Numbered from the stretch's first letter, positions 1 to 9,049 are shown. The stretch is 57,743 bases of DNA from Phycisphaerales bacterium (GCA_020853095.1 JADYZN010000006.1:1-57743), one strand, 5' to 3'. Numbers and translations are program-made. The notes: generated from the letters alone by a model not told the origin.

Positions 1-14
1 ATCTGCCGTCGGCC

Positions 15-61
15 GCGTCATCGCGGGCATCTCCGCTACGCTCCGATGCCCGCGATGACGC
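15..61. repeat. Perfect 16-bp inverted repeat (REP-like palindrome)
   Basis: Bases 15-30 and 46-61 are exact reverse complements around a 15-base loop (31-45), which would form a very stable GC-rich hairpin. No T-run follows on either strand, so a terminator is unlikely. The upstream gene lies outside the window. A REP-like extragenic palindrome is the simplest reading. No second copy was seen in the window. Confidence 0.6.
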
Positions 62-105
62 ATCTGTCATTGAAGCACGTTTTGCCTGCAAAGGGAATAT
101 ACGAG

Positions 106-201
106 GGGTCACGTTGATATATCGGCCTTCATTTGTATGACGAACTCGCCGGTATTTGGATGAAAGAGTAGCCGCCGTCGGTCGATAAATCAACGTGACC
201 C
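106..201. repeat. Imperfect 22-bp terminal inverted repeats around ~52 bp (MITE-like)
   Basis: Bases 106-127 and 180-201 are reverse complements at 20 of 22 positions, with the outer 13 bp (106-118 and 189-201) exact. They enclose about 52 bp with no ORF. The size and terminal repeats fit a miniature inverted-repeat element or a long hairpin. No flanking target duplication could be made out and no other copy was found here, so mobility is only an inference. Confidence 0.45.
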
Positions 202-233
202 TATTTATCTGCCCGGGGGGGATTGTTGCACGT

Positions 234-1145
234 TCAGGAGGGTCTTGATCCGCCCGGCCACATTTTGAGCAAGGCCGACCGGCCGGCCGAGGCGGCGGCG
301 AGAGGATCGGCCAGGGAAGCGGGGTCGAGGGTGATCGAGCCGCGATAGTCGGCGTGATGGAGGTTGGACAGCAGGTGGGGCCAATCGACGTTTCCGGTAC
401 CGACGGGGACGAGGCGGGTTCGATGGCGGTCGCCGAGCAGGGCATCGCGGGCACGAACGTGTTGGATCAAGGAGCCGGCGACACTGAAGAGCTGGTCGAT
501 GTCCCAGTCATCGGGCAGCAGGGCCACGGGGTCGAGATCGATGCCGAACCAGGGGCAGTCAACAGCGCGGATGACATGGATCAGGGCGGCGAATCCGGAC
601 AACCCGCTGTGCAAGGCCAGCGGCACACCGTACCGGTCGGCCCGGTTGCCCAGTTCGGCCAGTGCGCCATCGACCTGCGGGGTGAAGTGGGGGGCAATCC
701 CGGCGGGGGGGGCATCAGGCGATTTGGCGGGGGTGAAATCGGGGATCAGGATCAGGCCGGCCTGTTTGGGGGTGATGGCGGGGGGTGGCGGTTGTGAGGG
801 TGGGGATGGCAGAGGCCCGACGTCCAGGCTGACCAGCGGACAATGAAGGTTGGCGGCGGCGCGGAGGATTTTTTCGAGGATGTTCAACTGGTGGTCGATA
901 TCGGCGCCGTGGGAAAAGCCTTTGGGGTCGAGGGGGGCGCGCAAGGCGGTCAATTTGACGTTGGCGGCCGACAGGAGGTGGCGAAATTCGCGGATTCCGG
1001 TGGTTGAAAGGGTGGTGAGGTCGAGGTGGGCGGTGGCCGCGTCGAGCAGGATGCCGCCAAAACCGGCGGCCGAGGCGGTCCGGATGGCCATTGCGGGTGA
1101 ATCCGAACAGGCGGAGGCGACGATAGAGAATAAGGGGCTGGGCAT
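234..1145 (-). CDS. Sugar phosphate isomerase/epimerase-like TIM-barrel protein
   Basis: The roughly 303-residue protein resembles the xylose isomerase-like TIM-barrel (AP endonuclease 2) superfamily. Visible signs are the early AGFGGILLDA segment, an internal GVPLALHSG strand-turn, FGIDLDP and a C-terminal G-S-I-T-L-D-P strand. Members isomerise or epimerise sugars, but the substrate cannot be told. A proline-rich linker sits mid-protein. The start at 1145 (MPSPLFSIVASACSDSP) is chosen because the longer frame adds about 57 Arg/Pro-rich residues unlike the family. It is divergent from spoVR. No Shine-Dalgarno was seen. Confidence 0.6.
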   Translation of the reverse strand: MPSPLFSIVASACSDSPAMAIRTASAAGFGGILLDAATAHLDLTTLSTTGIREFRHLLSAANVKLTALRAPLDPKGFSHGADIDHQLNILEKILRAAANLHCPLVSLDVGPLPSPPSQPPPPAITPKQAGLILIPDFTPAKSPDAPPAGIAPHFTPQVDGALAELGNRADRYGVPLALHSGLSGFAALIHVIRAVDCPWFGIDLDPVALLPDDWDIDQLFSVAGSLIQHVRARDALLGDRHRTRLVPVGTGNVDWPHLLSNLHHADYRGSITLDPASLADPLAAASAGRSALLKMWPGGSRPS

Positions 1146-1266
1146 GGATGAACCGTTGACCGGCAGACTGTAGCGCCGGCGGGGCCGTTGGGCAAGCGGG
1201 GATTTTTTGGCGGACCGGACCGCGGGCGCGGTGCTACAATCCAGTGGACCACGAGGATCAATCGAC

Positions 1267-2811
1267 ATGGCATCACACACATTGGCGACGTTTCCGGCGG
1301 AGCTTCTGGCGGCCAAGAAACAGATCCGCGAGCAGGCGCGATCGTACGGCCTGGATTTTTTCCCGGTCGTCTTCGAGATGTGCGACTACGAGCAGATGAA
1401 CCAGATCGCGGCGTACGGGGGTTTTCCGCAGCGATATCCGCACTGGCGTTTCGGGATGGAATACGAGTCGTTGCGCAAACGGCACTTTTACGGGTTGGGG
1501 CGCATCTACGAGATGGTGATCAACAACGATCCGTGCTACGCCTATTTGCAGGAATCCAACGCGCTGGTGGATCAGAAGCTGGTGATCGCCCACGTTTACG
1601 GGCACGCGGATTTCTTCAAGAACAATCTGTGGTTCGGCCAGACCAACCGCAAGATGATGGATGAGATGGCCAACCATTCCACGCGCATCCGCCGGCACAT
1701 CGAAAAGCACGGGTATGACACGGTGGAGAAGTTTCTGGACGTCTGTTTGAGCATCGAGGACCTGATCGACCCGCACAGCATGTTTTTGAAGCGCGCATCG
1801 GCTGATGAGCCGCGACCGGCCGGCCGGCCGCCGGCCGATGAGACCGAACCGACCGGCAAGTTCAAGGCCAAGGATTACCTGGACCGGTGGATCAATCCGC
1901 CGGACGTGATCGAGGCGGAGGCGAAGAAGCTGCACGATCGGAAACAGAAGATGCGCCACGTCACCCCGTCGGCGCCGACGCGGGATGTGCTGCAGTACCT
2001 GCTTCGCCACGCGCGGCTGGAGGATTGGCAGATGGACTGCCTGTCGATCGTGCGCGAGGAGGCGTATTACTTCGCGCCGCAGGGGATGACCAAGGTGATG
2101 AACGAGGGGTGGGCGAGCTACTGGCACAGCACGCTGATGACCCGGCATTTCGTGGAGGCGCGGGAGATCATCGACTATGCCGACCACCACAGCGGCACGG
2201 TGCACATGCCGCCGGGGAATTTCAATCCGTACAAGATCGGCATCGAGCTGTTCCGCGACATCGAGGAGCGGTGGAACAAGGGGAAATTCGGGCGGGAATA
2301 CGAGGAGGCGGGCGATCTTGGGGCAAAAAAACGATGGGACAAGGGGCTGGGGCTGGGACGGCAGAAGATTTTCGAGGTTCGGCGGGTTTACAACGACGTC
2401 AATTTCATCGACGAATTCATGACGGCGGAATTCATTGAAAAGCACAAGTTCTATCAATATGGGCGCGACCCGCACAGCGGGCAGCTTCGCATCGTGTCGC
2501 GCGACCCGGCGCGCATCAAGCAGACGATGCTTTATCAATTGACCAACATGGGCCGGCCGTTCATCTACGTCGTGGATGGCAACTACGCCAACCGGGGGGA
2601 ACTGTACCTGGCCCACCGGCACAACGGCATGGACATCGAGATCAAATACGCCGCCGAGACGTTGAAAAACGTCCACCGCATCTGGCAGCGTCCGGTACAT
2701 CTGCAGGCGAAGATCGACGATGACATGATCCTGTTTTCGTACGCGGGCGATCAGTGCAAGCAGCAGGTCATTCACGATGATCTGCCCAAGCCCGCGCACG
2801 CGAGCGTCTGA
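1267..2811 (+). CDS. SpoVR family protein
   Basis: The 514-residue protein matches the SpoVR/YcgB family along its length: an N-terminal LDFFPVVFEMCDYEQMN block, a Y-G-H-x-D-F-F-K-N-N segment, HSTRIRRH, an NEGWASYWH motif and HMPPGNFNPYKIG. Known members affect spore cortex formation in Bacillus or are co-expressed with the PrkA/YeaG kinase system. The biochemical role is unsettled. Here the prkA and yeaH partners are absent. The ATG at 1267 follows a CGAGGA-like site. An earlier in-frame start at 1207 would add 20 residues and is less likely. A linker rich in Arg/Pro/Glu lies around residues 178-200. Confidence 0.9.
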   Translation: MASHTLATFPAELLAAKKQIREQARSYGLDFFPVVFEMCDYEQMNQIAAYGGFPQRYPHWRFGMEYESLRKRHFYGLGRIYEMVINNDPCYAYLQESNALVDQKLVIAHVYGHADFFKNNLWFGQTNRKMMDEMANHSTRIRRHIEKHGYDTVEKFLDVCLSIEDLIDPHSMFLKRASADEPRPAGRPPADETEPTGKFKAKDYLDRWINPPDVIEAEAKKLHDRKQKMRHVTPSAPTRDVLQYLLRHARLEDWQMDCLSIVREEAYYFAPQGMTKVMNEGWASYWHSTLMTRHFVEAREIIDYADHHSGTVHMPPGNFNPYKIGIELFRDIEERWNKGKFGREYEEAGDLGAKKRWDKGLGLGRQKIFEVRRVYNDVNFIDEFMTAEFIEKHKFYQYGRDPHSGQLRIVSRDPARIKQTMLYQLTNMGRPFIYVVDGNYANRGELYLAHRHNGMDIEIKYAAETLKNVHRIWQRPVHLQAKIDDDMILFSYAGDQCKQQVIHDDLPKPAHASV

Positions 2812-2874
2812 ATTTGACAAAATCCGGCTCCCGCGCCACATTCGCCACAGGCGAATCAACGACACGAGGTGGCA

Positions 2875-5535
2875 ATGGGTTTCGTTCAGCGGCGGCTGAT
2901 GATGGCCGTGCTGATGGTTGTGAAGCATCCCAAACTCACGCTGGGGGCGGCGGGGTTGGCGCTGGCGGTTTGCGTGGCGGCGGCGGCGATGCGGCTGTCG
3001 ATCTCAACCGATCAGAACAAGCTGTTCTCGCCGGACGTCAAATTCTTCGCCGATTACCTGAATTTCGTGGAGAAATTTCCGGAGAACGAGGCGATCTACG
3101 TTCTGATCGAACCGGCGGTCGATGGGCGGTCGCCGCCGTTTGATCGCTGGATGAGCCTCGCGGACGCCATCGACGCCAAATTGCGGCCGCTGGACGTGGT
3201 GGAATCGGTTGAAAGCAGGGTTCACCCGCGCGACCTGGGAAATCAGGCGCTGCTCTTTGAAGACCACGACATGCTGGAGGCGGACGTGGAGGGTTATCGC
3301 CAGTTTGCCCGGCTGCTGGGCCAACTGGTGGAGAAGCCGGGGGTGGATCGACTGTTGCTGGGCAGCTCCGTGGCCGAGCGGTTTTACGCCTTGATGGCCG
3401 CGGCGCCGGTGGAAGAATCAGCGCCGCTGGTTCAACTGGTCAGTCAAAGCCTGCTGGAGGCGTTGGAGCATCCGGATCGGCCGGTGGCCGGTTTCATGCC
3501 CGATTTTTCGTCGCTGGAGCAGGGCGATCCGCGCCGGCGGGGGTATGCGTATCTGCCCGATGAGTCGGACCCGACCGGCCGCCGGCACATCCTGCTGGTG
3601 ACGGTGCATCACCAGATGCGGTTTGATTCGCTGACGGCGATTTCGCGGACCGTGGGGGAGATTCGCCGTGCCGTGGAGGAGGCGGCCAAACCGTATCCGG
3701 AATTTCACGTCGCCCTGACGGGCCGGCCGGTGCTGGAGGCCGATGAGATGTCCACCACCGACCGCGACACGCACCGCGCGGAGATCGTGGCGCTCAGTTG
3801 CGTCTTCGTCGGGTTGGTGGTGATGCTGCGGTCGTTGTGGCTGGCGCTGGCGGCCGAGCTGGCCCTGGGGGTGGGGATCGGGTGGACGTTCGGATGGGCG
3901 ACGATCAGCATCGGCGAATTGAACCTGCTGTCGCTGGTTTTCGTGATCGCGCTGATTGGCATCGGCATGGATTACCTGGTTCAGATCCTGACGCGATATC
4001 GTCGCGAGTCGCAGCGCTATCCGAGGGCGCGGGCGGTCTGGGCACGGGTGTTTCGATACGTCAGCCCGCCGATCTCGACGGCGTGTCTGGGGGCGGCCGG
4101 GGCGTTTTTTGTGGCGATCTTCACCGATTTTCGCGGGGCGGCCGATCTGGGGGTGATCGCCGGCGGCGGGCTGTTGTTGTGCCTGGCGGCGGGATACACG
4201 GTTTTGCCGGCGCTGCTGGTGTTGTTCCCGATGAAGGTCCGGCCGCAATCTCCGCAACGGCGATATGAGCCTCAGGAGCCGCCGAAGGGCGGATTCAGAA
4301 GGCTCCTCTGGCCGGCGGTCTGGGCGCTGGGGCTGGGGGGGATGGTTCCGTTCATGCTGCGGACGGATTTTGATCCCAATTTGCTCAATTTGCAGGCGCG
4401 GAATCTCGAATCGGTGCGGATGATCCGCAAGTTGCAGACCTGGTCGGCGGTGGTGCTGTCCAGGGATTTGAACGAGCTTCGGCAAGTTCGCCAGTCGTTG
4501 GAAGGGGCCAAGACCGTCGCCGGCACCGAGAGCATTCTGGATGCGTATGACAATCGCCAGTGGCTGATCGACCGGCGGGATCGGTTGCCGGTGATTCAAT
4601 GGGCCGATCCCGCGCCGTTGACCGGCGATGACCTGCCGCGATTGGCCGACCGGATCAAAAAGGTGAGGGAAAACGTACGCGACAACCCGGCGGCGGGTTC
4701 GTTGTCATCGTTGTTGGAGGCGTTGCGGGTTGATTCACCCGTGGAACGCCGCGGGAAGGTCGAACGGATCAATCAATGGCAGGCCGCGCTGGTGATGGAG
4801 ATGAAGGAGCTGGCCGGACAGTTTGCCCCGCCGGTTCCGGATGTGGATCGTTTGCCGCCGCAGTTGCGCAATCACCTGCGGTCGGGGGATGGGATGTACG
4901 CGCTGTACATCTATCCCAGGGAACAGCTCTGGAGCGCCCAGCCTCTGGGGCGGTTCGTGCGGGAGGTGGAAGAGCGCGTGGCTGGCGTGCCGGGACATCC
5001 GGCCGTGACCGGCATCGCATCCAACATTTATCATTCAACCGCCTCGATTGAGCGCTCGTTTTACAAGGCGACCGCCTACGCGCTGGCGTTGATCGTGGTG
5101 CTGGTGTTCATCGATCTGAAAAACGTGGGTCAGACGCTGCTGGCGATCAGCGTGCTGGCGCTGGGGTTGCCGATGCTGATCGGGGTCATGGGGTTGTTTG
5201 ACGTAAAGTGGAACTTCGCCAATTTCTTCGGCCTGCCGATCCTGATCGGGGCGGGGCACGAATATGGCGTGTTCATGGTGCATCGATACCGCGAGACGAT
5301 GCACAATCCGCGGCGGGTCTGGGGGCGATGGGATGTCAGCGATCAGGCGTTGCTGCTGTGCGCGTTCATCACCTCCAGCAGCTTTGGATTCTTCTGGCTG
5401 CTGGGACATCACGAAGGTCTCAAGAGCCTCGGCTGGGTGATGGCGGTGGGGACGGCCTGCATCTATCTGGCGACGATCCTGGTCGTCCGGCCGCTGCTGA
5501 AATGGCGGCTGGCCCGAATCGCCGCGCGGGGTTGA
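2875..5535 (+). CDS. RND superfamily MMPL transporter, HpnN-like
   Basis: The 886-residue membrane protein has two MMPL/RND halves. A first helix (about residues 15-40) is followed by a large periplasmic loop, then a helix cluster with IALIGIGMDYLVQILTRYR, a second periplasmic loop, and a second cluster with LIGAGHEYGVFMVHRYRE. This arrangement and the SISTDQNKLFSPD start of the first loop resemble the hopanoid-associated exporter HpnN, which moves hopanoids to the outer membrane. No hopanoid synthesis gene lies nearby, so the cargo is inferred. ATG 2875 is preferred over GTG 2869 because CGAGG lies about 5 nt upstream. The gene ends 2 bp from the convergent next gene. Confidence 0.8.
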   Translation: MGFVQRRLMMAVLMVVKHPKLTLGAAGLALAVCVAAAAMRLSISTDQNKLFSPDVKFFADYLNFVEKFPENEAIYVLIEPAVDGRSPPFDRWMSLADAIDAKLRPLDVVESVESRVHPRDLGNQALLFEDHDMLEADVEGYRQFARLLGQLVEKPGVDRLLLGSSVAERFYALMAAAPVEESAPLVQLVSQSLLEALEHPDRPVAGFMPDFSSLEQGDPRRRGYAYLPDESDPTGRRHILLVTVHHQMRFDSLTAISRTVGEIRRAVEEAAKPYPEFHVALTGRPVLEADEMSTTDRDTHRAEIVALSCVFVGLVVMLRSLWLALAAELALGVGIGWTFGWATISIGELNLLSLVFVIALIGIGMDYLVQILTRYRRESQRYPRARAVWARVFRYVSPPISTACLGAAGAFFVAIFTDFRGAADLGVIAGGGLLLCLAAGYTVLPALLVLFPMKVRPQSPQRRYEPQEPPKGGFRRLLWPAVWALGLGGMVPFMLRTDFDPNLLNLQARNLESVRMIRKLQTWSAVVLSRDLNELRQVRQSLEGAKTVAGTESILDAYDNRQWLIDRRDRLPVIQWADPAPLTGDDLPRLADRIKKVRENVRDNPAAGSLSSLLEALRVDSPVERRGKVERINQWQAALVMEMKELAGQFAPPVPDVDRLPPQLRNHLRSGDGMYALYIYPREQLWSAQPLGRFVREVEERVAGVPGHPAVTGIASNIYHSTASIERSFYKATAYALALIVVLVFIDLKNVGQTLLAISVLALGLPMLIGVMGLFDVKWNFANFFGLPILIGAGHEYGVFMVHRYRETMHNPRRVWGRWDVSDQALLLCAFITSSSFGFFWLLGHHEGLKSLGWVMAVGTACIYLATILVVRPLLKWRLARIAARG

Positions 5536-5537
5536 GT

Positions 5538-6452
5538 TTATTTCTGCCTGCCCATGATCAGCAGGGCGATGGTGAGGGTCTGCAACATGATCGCCAGCAG
5601 CAGCGAAGCCGGCAGGGCGGCGTCGTTGCGGTTGATGTAGGCGTAAAAAAGGACCGCCAGCGCCAAAATCTGGACGATGCCCGCCATCAGTTTGCTGACC
5701 GAAAAATCGGAATGGTCCCGTTCGCCGCGCCGGCGCAACTCGCGCAGAATTTCCCCGGCCAGATTTTCCAGTTTGGCGGTGGAAACAATCGCCGCCTCGG
5801 TGGATCGGGCCGGTGAATCCGGGGCCGCTTCGACGGCCGGGGGGGAGGGTTGGGGTGAAGGGTCGGTCGTTTCCCGCCGGCCATCATGTTCGATGATCTC
5901 CATCGCCTTCTCCAGGGTGTTGACCGTGAAATCGGGGGCGATCGGGCCGCTCTCCCGCGTCGCGGCCGAGGGCTCAACGGCCGGATCGACCAACAGGATC
6001 GTCCGGCAACCGGCGGCCTTGCCCGCCTCGATGTCCCGCGGCGCATCGCCGATCATCCAGCTTCGCGAAAGGTCCAGGTTCAACTGTTCGGCCGCCTTGA
6101 GAATCATGCCGGGCCGGGGTTTGCGCAGATCGCTGTCTTGTCGATACGCCTCCACGGTCGCCTGAGGATGAAACGGGCAGAATTCGTGCCGGTCGATAAT
6201 CGCCGCCGAATTGTCCGCCGCCAGCAGCGCATCCAGCCGGTTGTTCACCGCCCGCACATCCTCCTCGGCGAACAAACCCCTCCCCACACCGCTCTGGTTG
6301 CTGACGATGATTGTGGCGAATCCCAGTTGTCTGGCCCGCGCCACCGCCTCGGCGGCCCCTTCCAGCAGCACCACCTTCGATGGATCCCCCAGATACCCAT
6401 CGCACGCGATGAGCGTGTTGTCGCGGTCGAAGAAGATGGCCGGTTGTTTCAT
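5538..6452 (-). CDS. HAD-IIIA phosphatase (GmhB-like) with C-terminal membrane tail
   Basis: Residues 1-185 form a histidinol-phosphatase/GmhB-type HAD domain: FFDRDNTL with nucleophile Asp9 and Asp11, IIVSNQSGVGRG, the Cys/His metal-site segment EFCPFHPQ, RKPRPGM and WMIGDAPRD. GmhB removes the 7-phosphate from heptose bisphosphate for LPS. Residues 190-235 are a Pro/Ser/Ala-rich linker, and residues 255-304 hold two predicted transmembrane helices. Ordinary GmhB is soluble and about 190 residues, so the tail is unusual. It is the last gene of the minus-strand group 8777-5538. Confidence 0.75.
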   Translation of the reverse strand: MKQPAIFFDRDNTLIACDGYLGDPSKVVLLEGAAEAVARARQLGFATIIVSNQSGVGRGLFAEEDVRAVNNRLDALLAADNSAAIIDRHEFCPFHPQATVEAYRQDSDLRKPRPGMILKAAEQLNLDLSRSWMIGDAPRDIEAGKAAGCRTILLVDPAVEPSAATRESGPIAPDFTVNTLEKAMEIIEHDGRRETTDPSPQPSPPAVEAAPDSPARSTEAAIVSTAKLENLAGEILRELRRRGERDHSDFSVSKLMAGIVQILALAVLFYAYINRNDAALPASLLLAIMLQTLTIALLIMGRQK

Positions 6453-6500
6453 GTCGTCGCGGGCTGATTGGGGGCCATTATGGAAAAAACGACGGCCGGA

Positions 6501-7406
6501 TCAACCGGTTCCGATGAATCGGCCGCGCCGACGGACCATCAATTGGCCGGGAAACTGCCGCCTTGGGGCGCTGGCCGCATCGCCGGCCATCCGGCACAGC
6601 GCCTCGATCGTCGCCGGGTCGATCCGGTCGGGGCGAACGCCTCGCCCCAGCAGCCATTTTCGGGCCGATTCCTCCGCCAGCGGGGATGGTAAATCGGCCA
6701 GAACCTCCCCGTCAAACATCTCCGGCAGCGAAGGCGCGTTGTCCCGGGTCCAATCGACCCATTGCCGCATCGCCCCCCCCAACTTCCGCAACGCCACCCC
6801 CAGTTCCGGCCTAGTGGCCAGATATCGCCGCAGCACGTTGCGAAAATACCGGTCGGCGCGGTTGCTGGAATCCTCCCGCCAATCCTGTCCGATCGACAGC
6901 AGATGATCACGCAGCGACCGGCCGTCGATCTCCAGCAACGGCCTGAAGATCATCAACCCGCCCACCTCGCATTGGCCCCTCATCCCCACCAATCCGGCCG
7001 GCCCCGACCCGCGCAACAGCCGCTGCAAGATCGTCTCCGCCTGATCGTCGGCGTGATGGGCCAGAATCACCCCCCGCAAACCGTTGTCGCGCACCACGCT
7101 CCTGAAAAACGCCAGCCGGGCGGCCCGATAGCGCGCACTGGGGTTGGGATCGCGCATCTTGTCGGCCAGCTCCACCTCCTCCAACGTCGCGATCGTGCAG
7201 GCAATCCCCCATTTCGCCGCCAACCCTTCCACGAACGCCGACTCGATGTCGTTTTCCATCCCGCGCGTCCGGTGATTCAGATGGGCCACGCGCAATCGCA
7301 GATCATTCCTCTCCCGCAACAACGACAACAACGCCACGCTGTCCGCGCCGCCGCTGACCCCGATCGCATAATCCCCCGGCGGAACCTGTCCGATCGCCTC
7401 GCGCAA
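6501..7406 (-). CDS. tilS: tRNA(Ile)-lysidine synthetase
   Basis: It converts C34 of the CAU-anticodon tRNA-Ile to lysidine using ATP. The PP-loop SGGADS is at residues 18-23, followed by RVAHLNHRTRG, NPSARYRAARL, HHADDQAETILQRLLRGSG and a DWREDSSN segment typical of TilS. At 301 residues it is a short form lacking much of the C-terminal domain of the E. coli enzyme. The start is a TTG at 7406: a TGA (stop of the preceding gene, 7413-7415) lies just upstream in frame, and GAGG (7411-7414) gives a Shine-Dalgarno 4 nt away, so translation is probably coupled. Confidence 0.88.
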   Translation of the reverse strand: MREAIGQVPPGDYAIGVSGGADSVALLSLLRERNDLRLRVAHLNHRTRGMENDIESAFVEGLAAKWGIACTIATLEEVELADKMRDPNPSARYRAARLAFFRSVVRDNGLRGVILAHHADDQAETILQRLLRGSGPAGLVGMRGQCEVGGLMIFRPLLEIDGRSLRDHLLSIGQDWREDSSNRADRYFRNVLRRYLATRPELGVALRKLGGAMRQWVDWTRDNAPSLPEMFDGEVLADLPSPLAEESARKWLLGRGVRPDRIDPATIEALCRMAGDAASAPRRQFPGQLMVRRRGRFIGTG

Positions 7407-7412
7407 GTTTCC

Positions 7413-8126
7413 TCACTTGATCCCCAGCAGCTTCGCCGGGTTTTCCATCGTCAGCCGATCCACCTCATCCTCACCCACCAGCTCGATCGCCCGCCGCAAC
7501 CCCGCCATCCGCGGCGGCAGGTTCTCCAGATGATGCAGATCGGACCCCAGCATGAAATATTTCCCCTGGCGCAAAAATTCCTCCGCCCGCCGCCTGGTCA
7601 TCGACCCGGGCGGATCGACCAGACAATGCAGATTTCCCTGCAACAACACCCCCATCCCCCCGATCCGGTCGGCCTCATCGGGTTCATCCTGGATCGCCCT
7701 CATCCGCTCGGGGTGGGCCAGCACCACCGTCAACCCCAGCGACTGCATCCAACGCACCGCCGGCTCAAAAAAATCGGGCAACGTCTGCGCCCACAGGTCG
7801 ATCAGGCAATAATGCCCGTTCATCCCGTAACTGACCAGATCATCGGGGTCGGTCCTCATCGTGTCGGGCCGCAGGTTGATCTCCCCGCCGGGAAAGACCT
7901 TCAGTTCAATCCCCTCCATGTTCAACGCCACCTGCAACTCCACCGTCCGCTGGGCGATCTCGGCCGGCCTGTTCTCCGGCAGGTTCGGCCAGATGTGGGG
8001 CGTGCAGAAGATGTGCGAATACCCCGCCTCCACCAACAGCCGGGCGCACGCCATCGACTCCTCCATCGTCCGGCACCCATCATCCAGCCCCGGCAACAGG
8101 TGCGCATGCACGTCAATCCGATTCAT
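7413..8126 (-). CDS. PHP-domain tyrosine phosphatase, CpsB/CapC (YwqE) type
   Basis: The N-terminal DVHAHLLPGLDDG metal motif, FCTPHIWP, VLAHPERM and a C-terminal GSDLHH motif match the CpsB/CapC/YwqE family. These manganese-dependent phosphatases dephosphorylate BY-kinases that control capsule or exopolysaccharide export. The ATG at 8126 puts the metal motif near the N terminus as usual. A GTG at 8135 is the alternative. No kinase or polysaccharide export gene is adjacent, so the target is unknown. Its stop overlaps the ribosome site of tilS. Confidence 0.85.
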   Translation of the reverse strand: MNRIDVHAHLLPGLDDGCRTMEESMACARLLVEAGYSHIFCTPHIWPNLPENRPAEIAQRTVELQVALNMEGIELKVFPGGEINLRPDTMRTDPDDLVSYGMNGHYCLIDLWAQTLPDFFEPAVRWMQSLGLTVVLAHPERMRAIQDEPDEADRIGGMGVLLQGNLHCLVDPPGSMTRRRAEEFLRQGKYFMLGSDLHHLENLPPRMAGLRRAIELVGEDEVDRLTMENPAKLLGIK

Positions 8127-8141
8127 ATCCACCACTTTCCA

Positions 8142-8777
8142 TCACCCGGCGGCCGGTTTTTCCATCGACACGCCGCAATCCCCCGAAATATACCCCTCGA
8201 TCTTCCGCACGCTCCCCGACAACGACCGCGCGAAGGCCATCACCTCCGCGGGCTTGTGCCAGTTCAGATACCTCGTGCCGGCCAGCTCGTCGGAACAGAG
8301 GTAATTGAAGACCACCGCCGCGCCGGCCGCCTCGTACGCCCGCTCCAGTGTGCGATAAAACTGCGACTTGGACAACGTGTTCAACGACCCGCTGAAGACG
8401 ATCACCTCCGCCCCGACGAACATCCTCTGCGGATCGGCGACAAAATCCCCTTCAATGATCGCGCACCCCGGCAGATTCCTCCCCGCCGCCGCGCGGGCCA
8501 GCCCCCCGATCGCCTCCAACCCCACGTACCGCGCCGGCGCCTCCTTCCGCCCGATCAAAAACTCCAGCAGGTCCGCCCGCCCGCACCCCACATCCAGGAT
8601 CGAACACCCCTTCATGCTCCGCAACCGGCACAGCGCCTCAAACCGCAGCGCCTGCGTCCTTCGGCTGGCCCACAGCAGCGAGGCGAACCCATTGGCGTGC
8701 CGCCGCGCCGCGCGCGCGTAGGGGGCCAGATACTCCGGCTCCGGTTGCGCCTCTTGTTTGTCCTTTTGACCACCCAT
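8142..8777 (-). CDS. Class I SAM-dependent methyltransferase-like protein
   Basis: The 211-residue product has a Rossmann methyltransferase motif I, CSILDVGCGRADLLEFL, then YVGLEAIGG (motif II acidic residue), an IIEGDF-type motif and VIVFSGSLNTLS in the motif IV position. The substrate is unknown. The start at 8777 is chosen because the longer frame runs into the repeat element 8844-8952 and encodes a low-complexity Pro stretch. First gene of the minus-strand group followed by the PHP phosphatase, tilS and the HAD phosphatase. Confidence 0.7.
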   Translation of the reverse strand: MGGQKDKQEAQPEPEYLAPYARAARRHANGFASLLWASRRTQALRFEALCRLRSMKGCSILDVGCGRADLLEFLIGRKEAPARYVGLEAIGGLARAAAGRNLPGCAIIEGDFVADPQRMFVGAEVIVFSGSLNTLSKSQFYRTLERAYEAAGAAVVFNYLCSDELAGTRYLNWHKPAEVMAFARSLSGSVRKIEGYISGDCGVSMEKPAAG

Positions 8778-8843
8778 CCCCACAGTGTAGACCCCGATCC
8801 CCTCCGATGGAATCCCCGGTGGGGGGGGTGGAGGAAATATTGG

Positions 8844-8952
8844 CCACGGAGACACAAAGAACACGGAGATCAGAAGGAAAAGGGGGCGGAAAATCATAAC
8901 ATTCAATATTTATAATTTGATTGTTCTTCTCCGTGTCTCTGTGTCTCCGTGG
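8844..8952. repeat. ~110-bp inverted-repeat element, copy A
   Basis: Left arm 8844-8875 (CCACGGAGACACAAAGAACA...) and right arm 8921-8952 are reverse complements with few mismatches, around an AT-rich centre. The same layout and centre recur at 35738-35847, and the right arm alone recurs at 31955-31986. This repeated, structured, non-coding unit looks like a MITE or large REP-like element. It lies between the divergent methyltransferase and GH35 genes and could affect both leaders. Confidence 0.75.
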
Positions 8953-9049
8953 CACATTCATTCCTGATCCCCGCGACCGGGAGTGCGCATCGGCGCGGGT
9001 TGATGGTATGATCAGCCCGGACGGGGATTCACTCGATCAGGTTTTTCGC

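Noticed and set aside
1273-2928. 551-residue minus-strand ORF opposite spoVR
   Set aside because: It is the reverse-strand shadow of a clear SpoVR gene. Its translation is His/Arg/Val-rich with no motif.
6762-8915. 717-residue plus-strand ORF
   Set aside because: It spans tilS, the phosphatase and the methyltransferase in antisense and is full of Pro/Arg/His/Gln. It has no domain.
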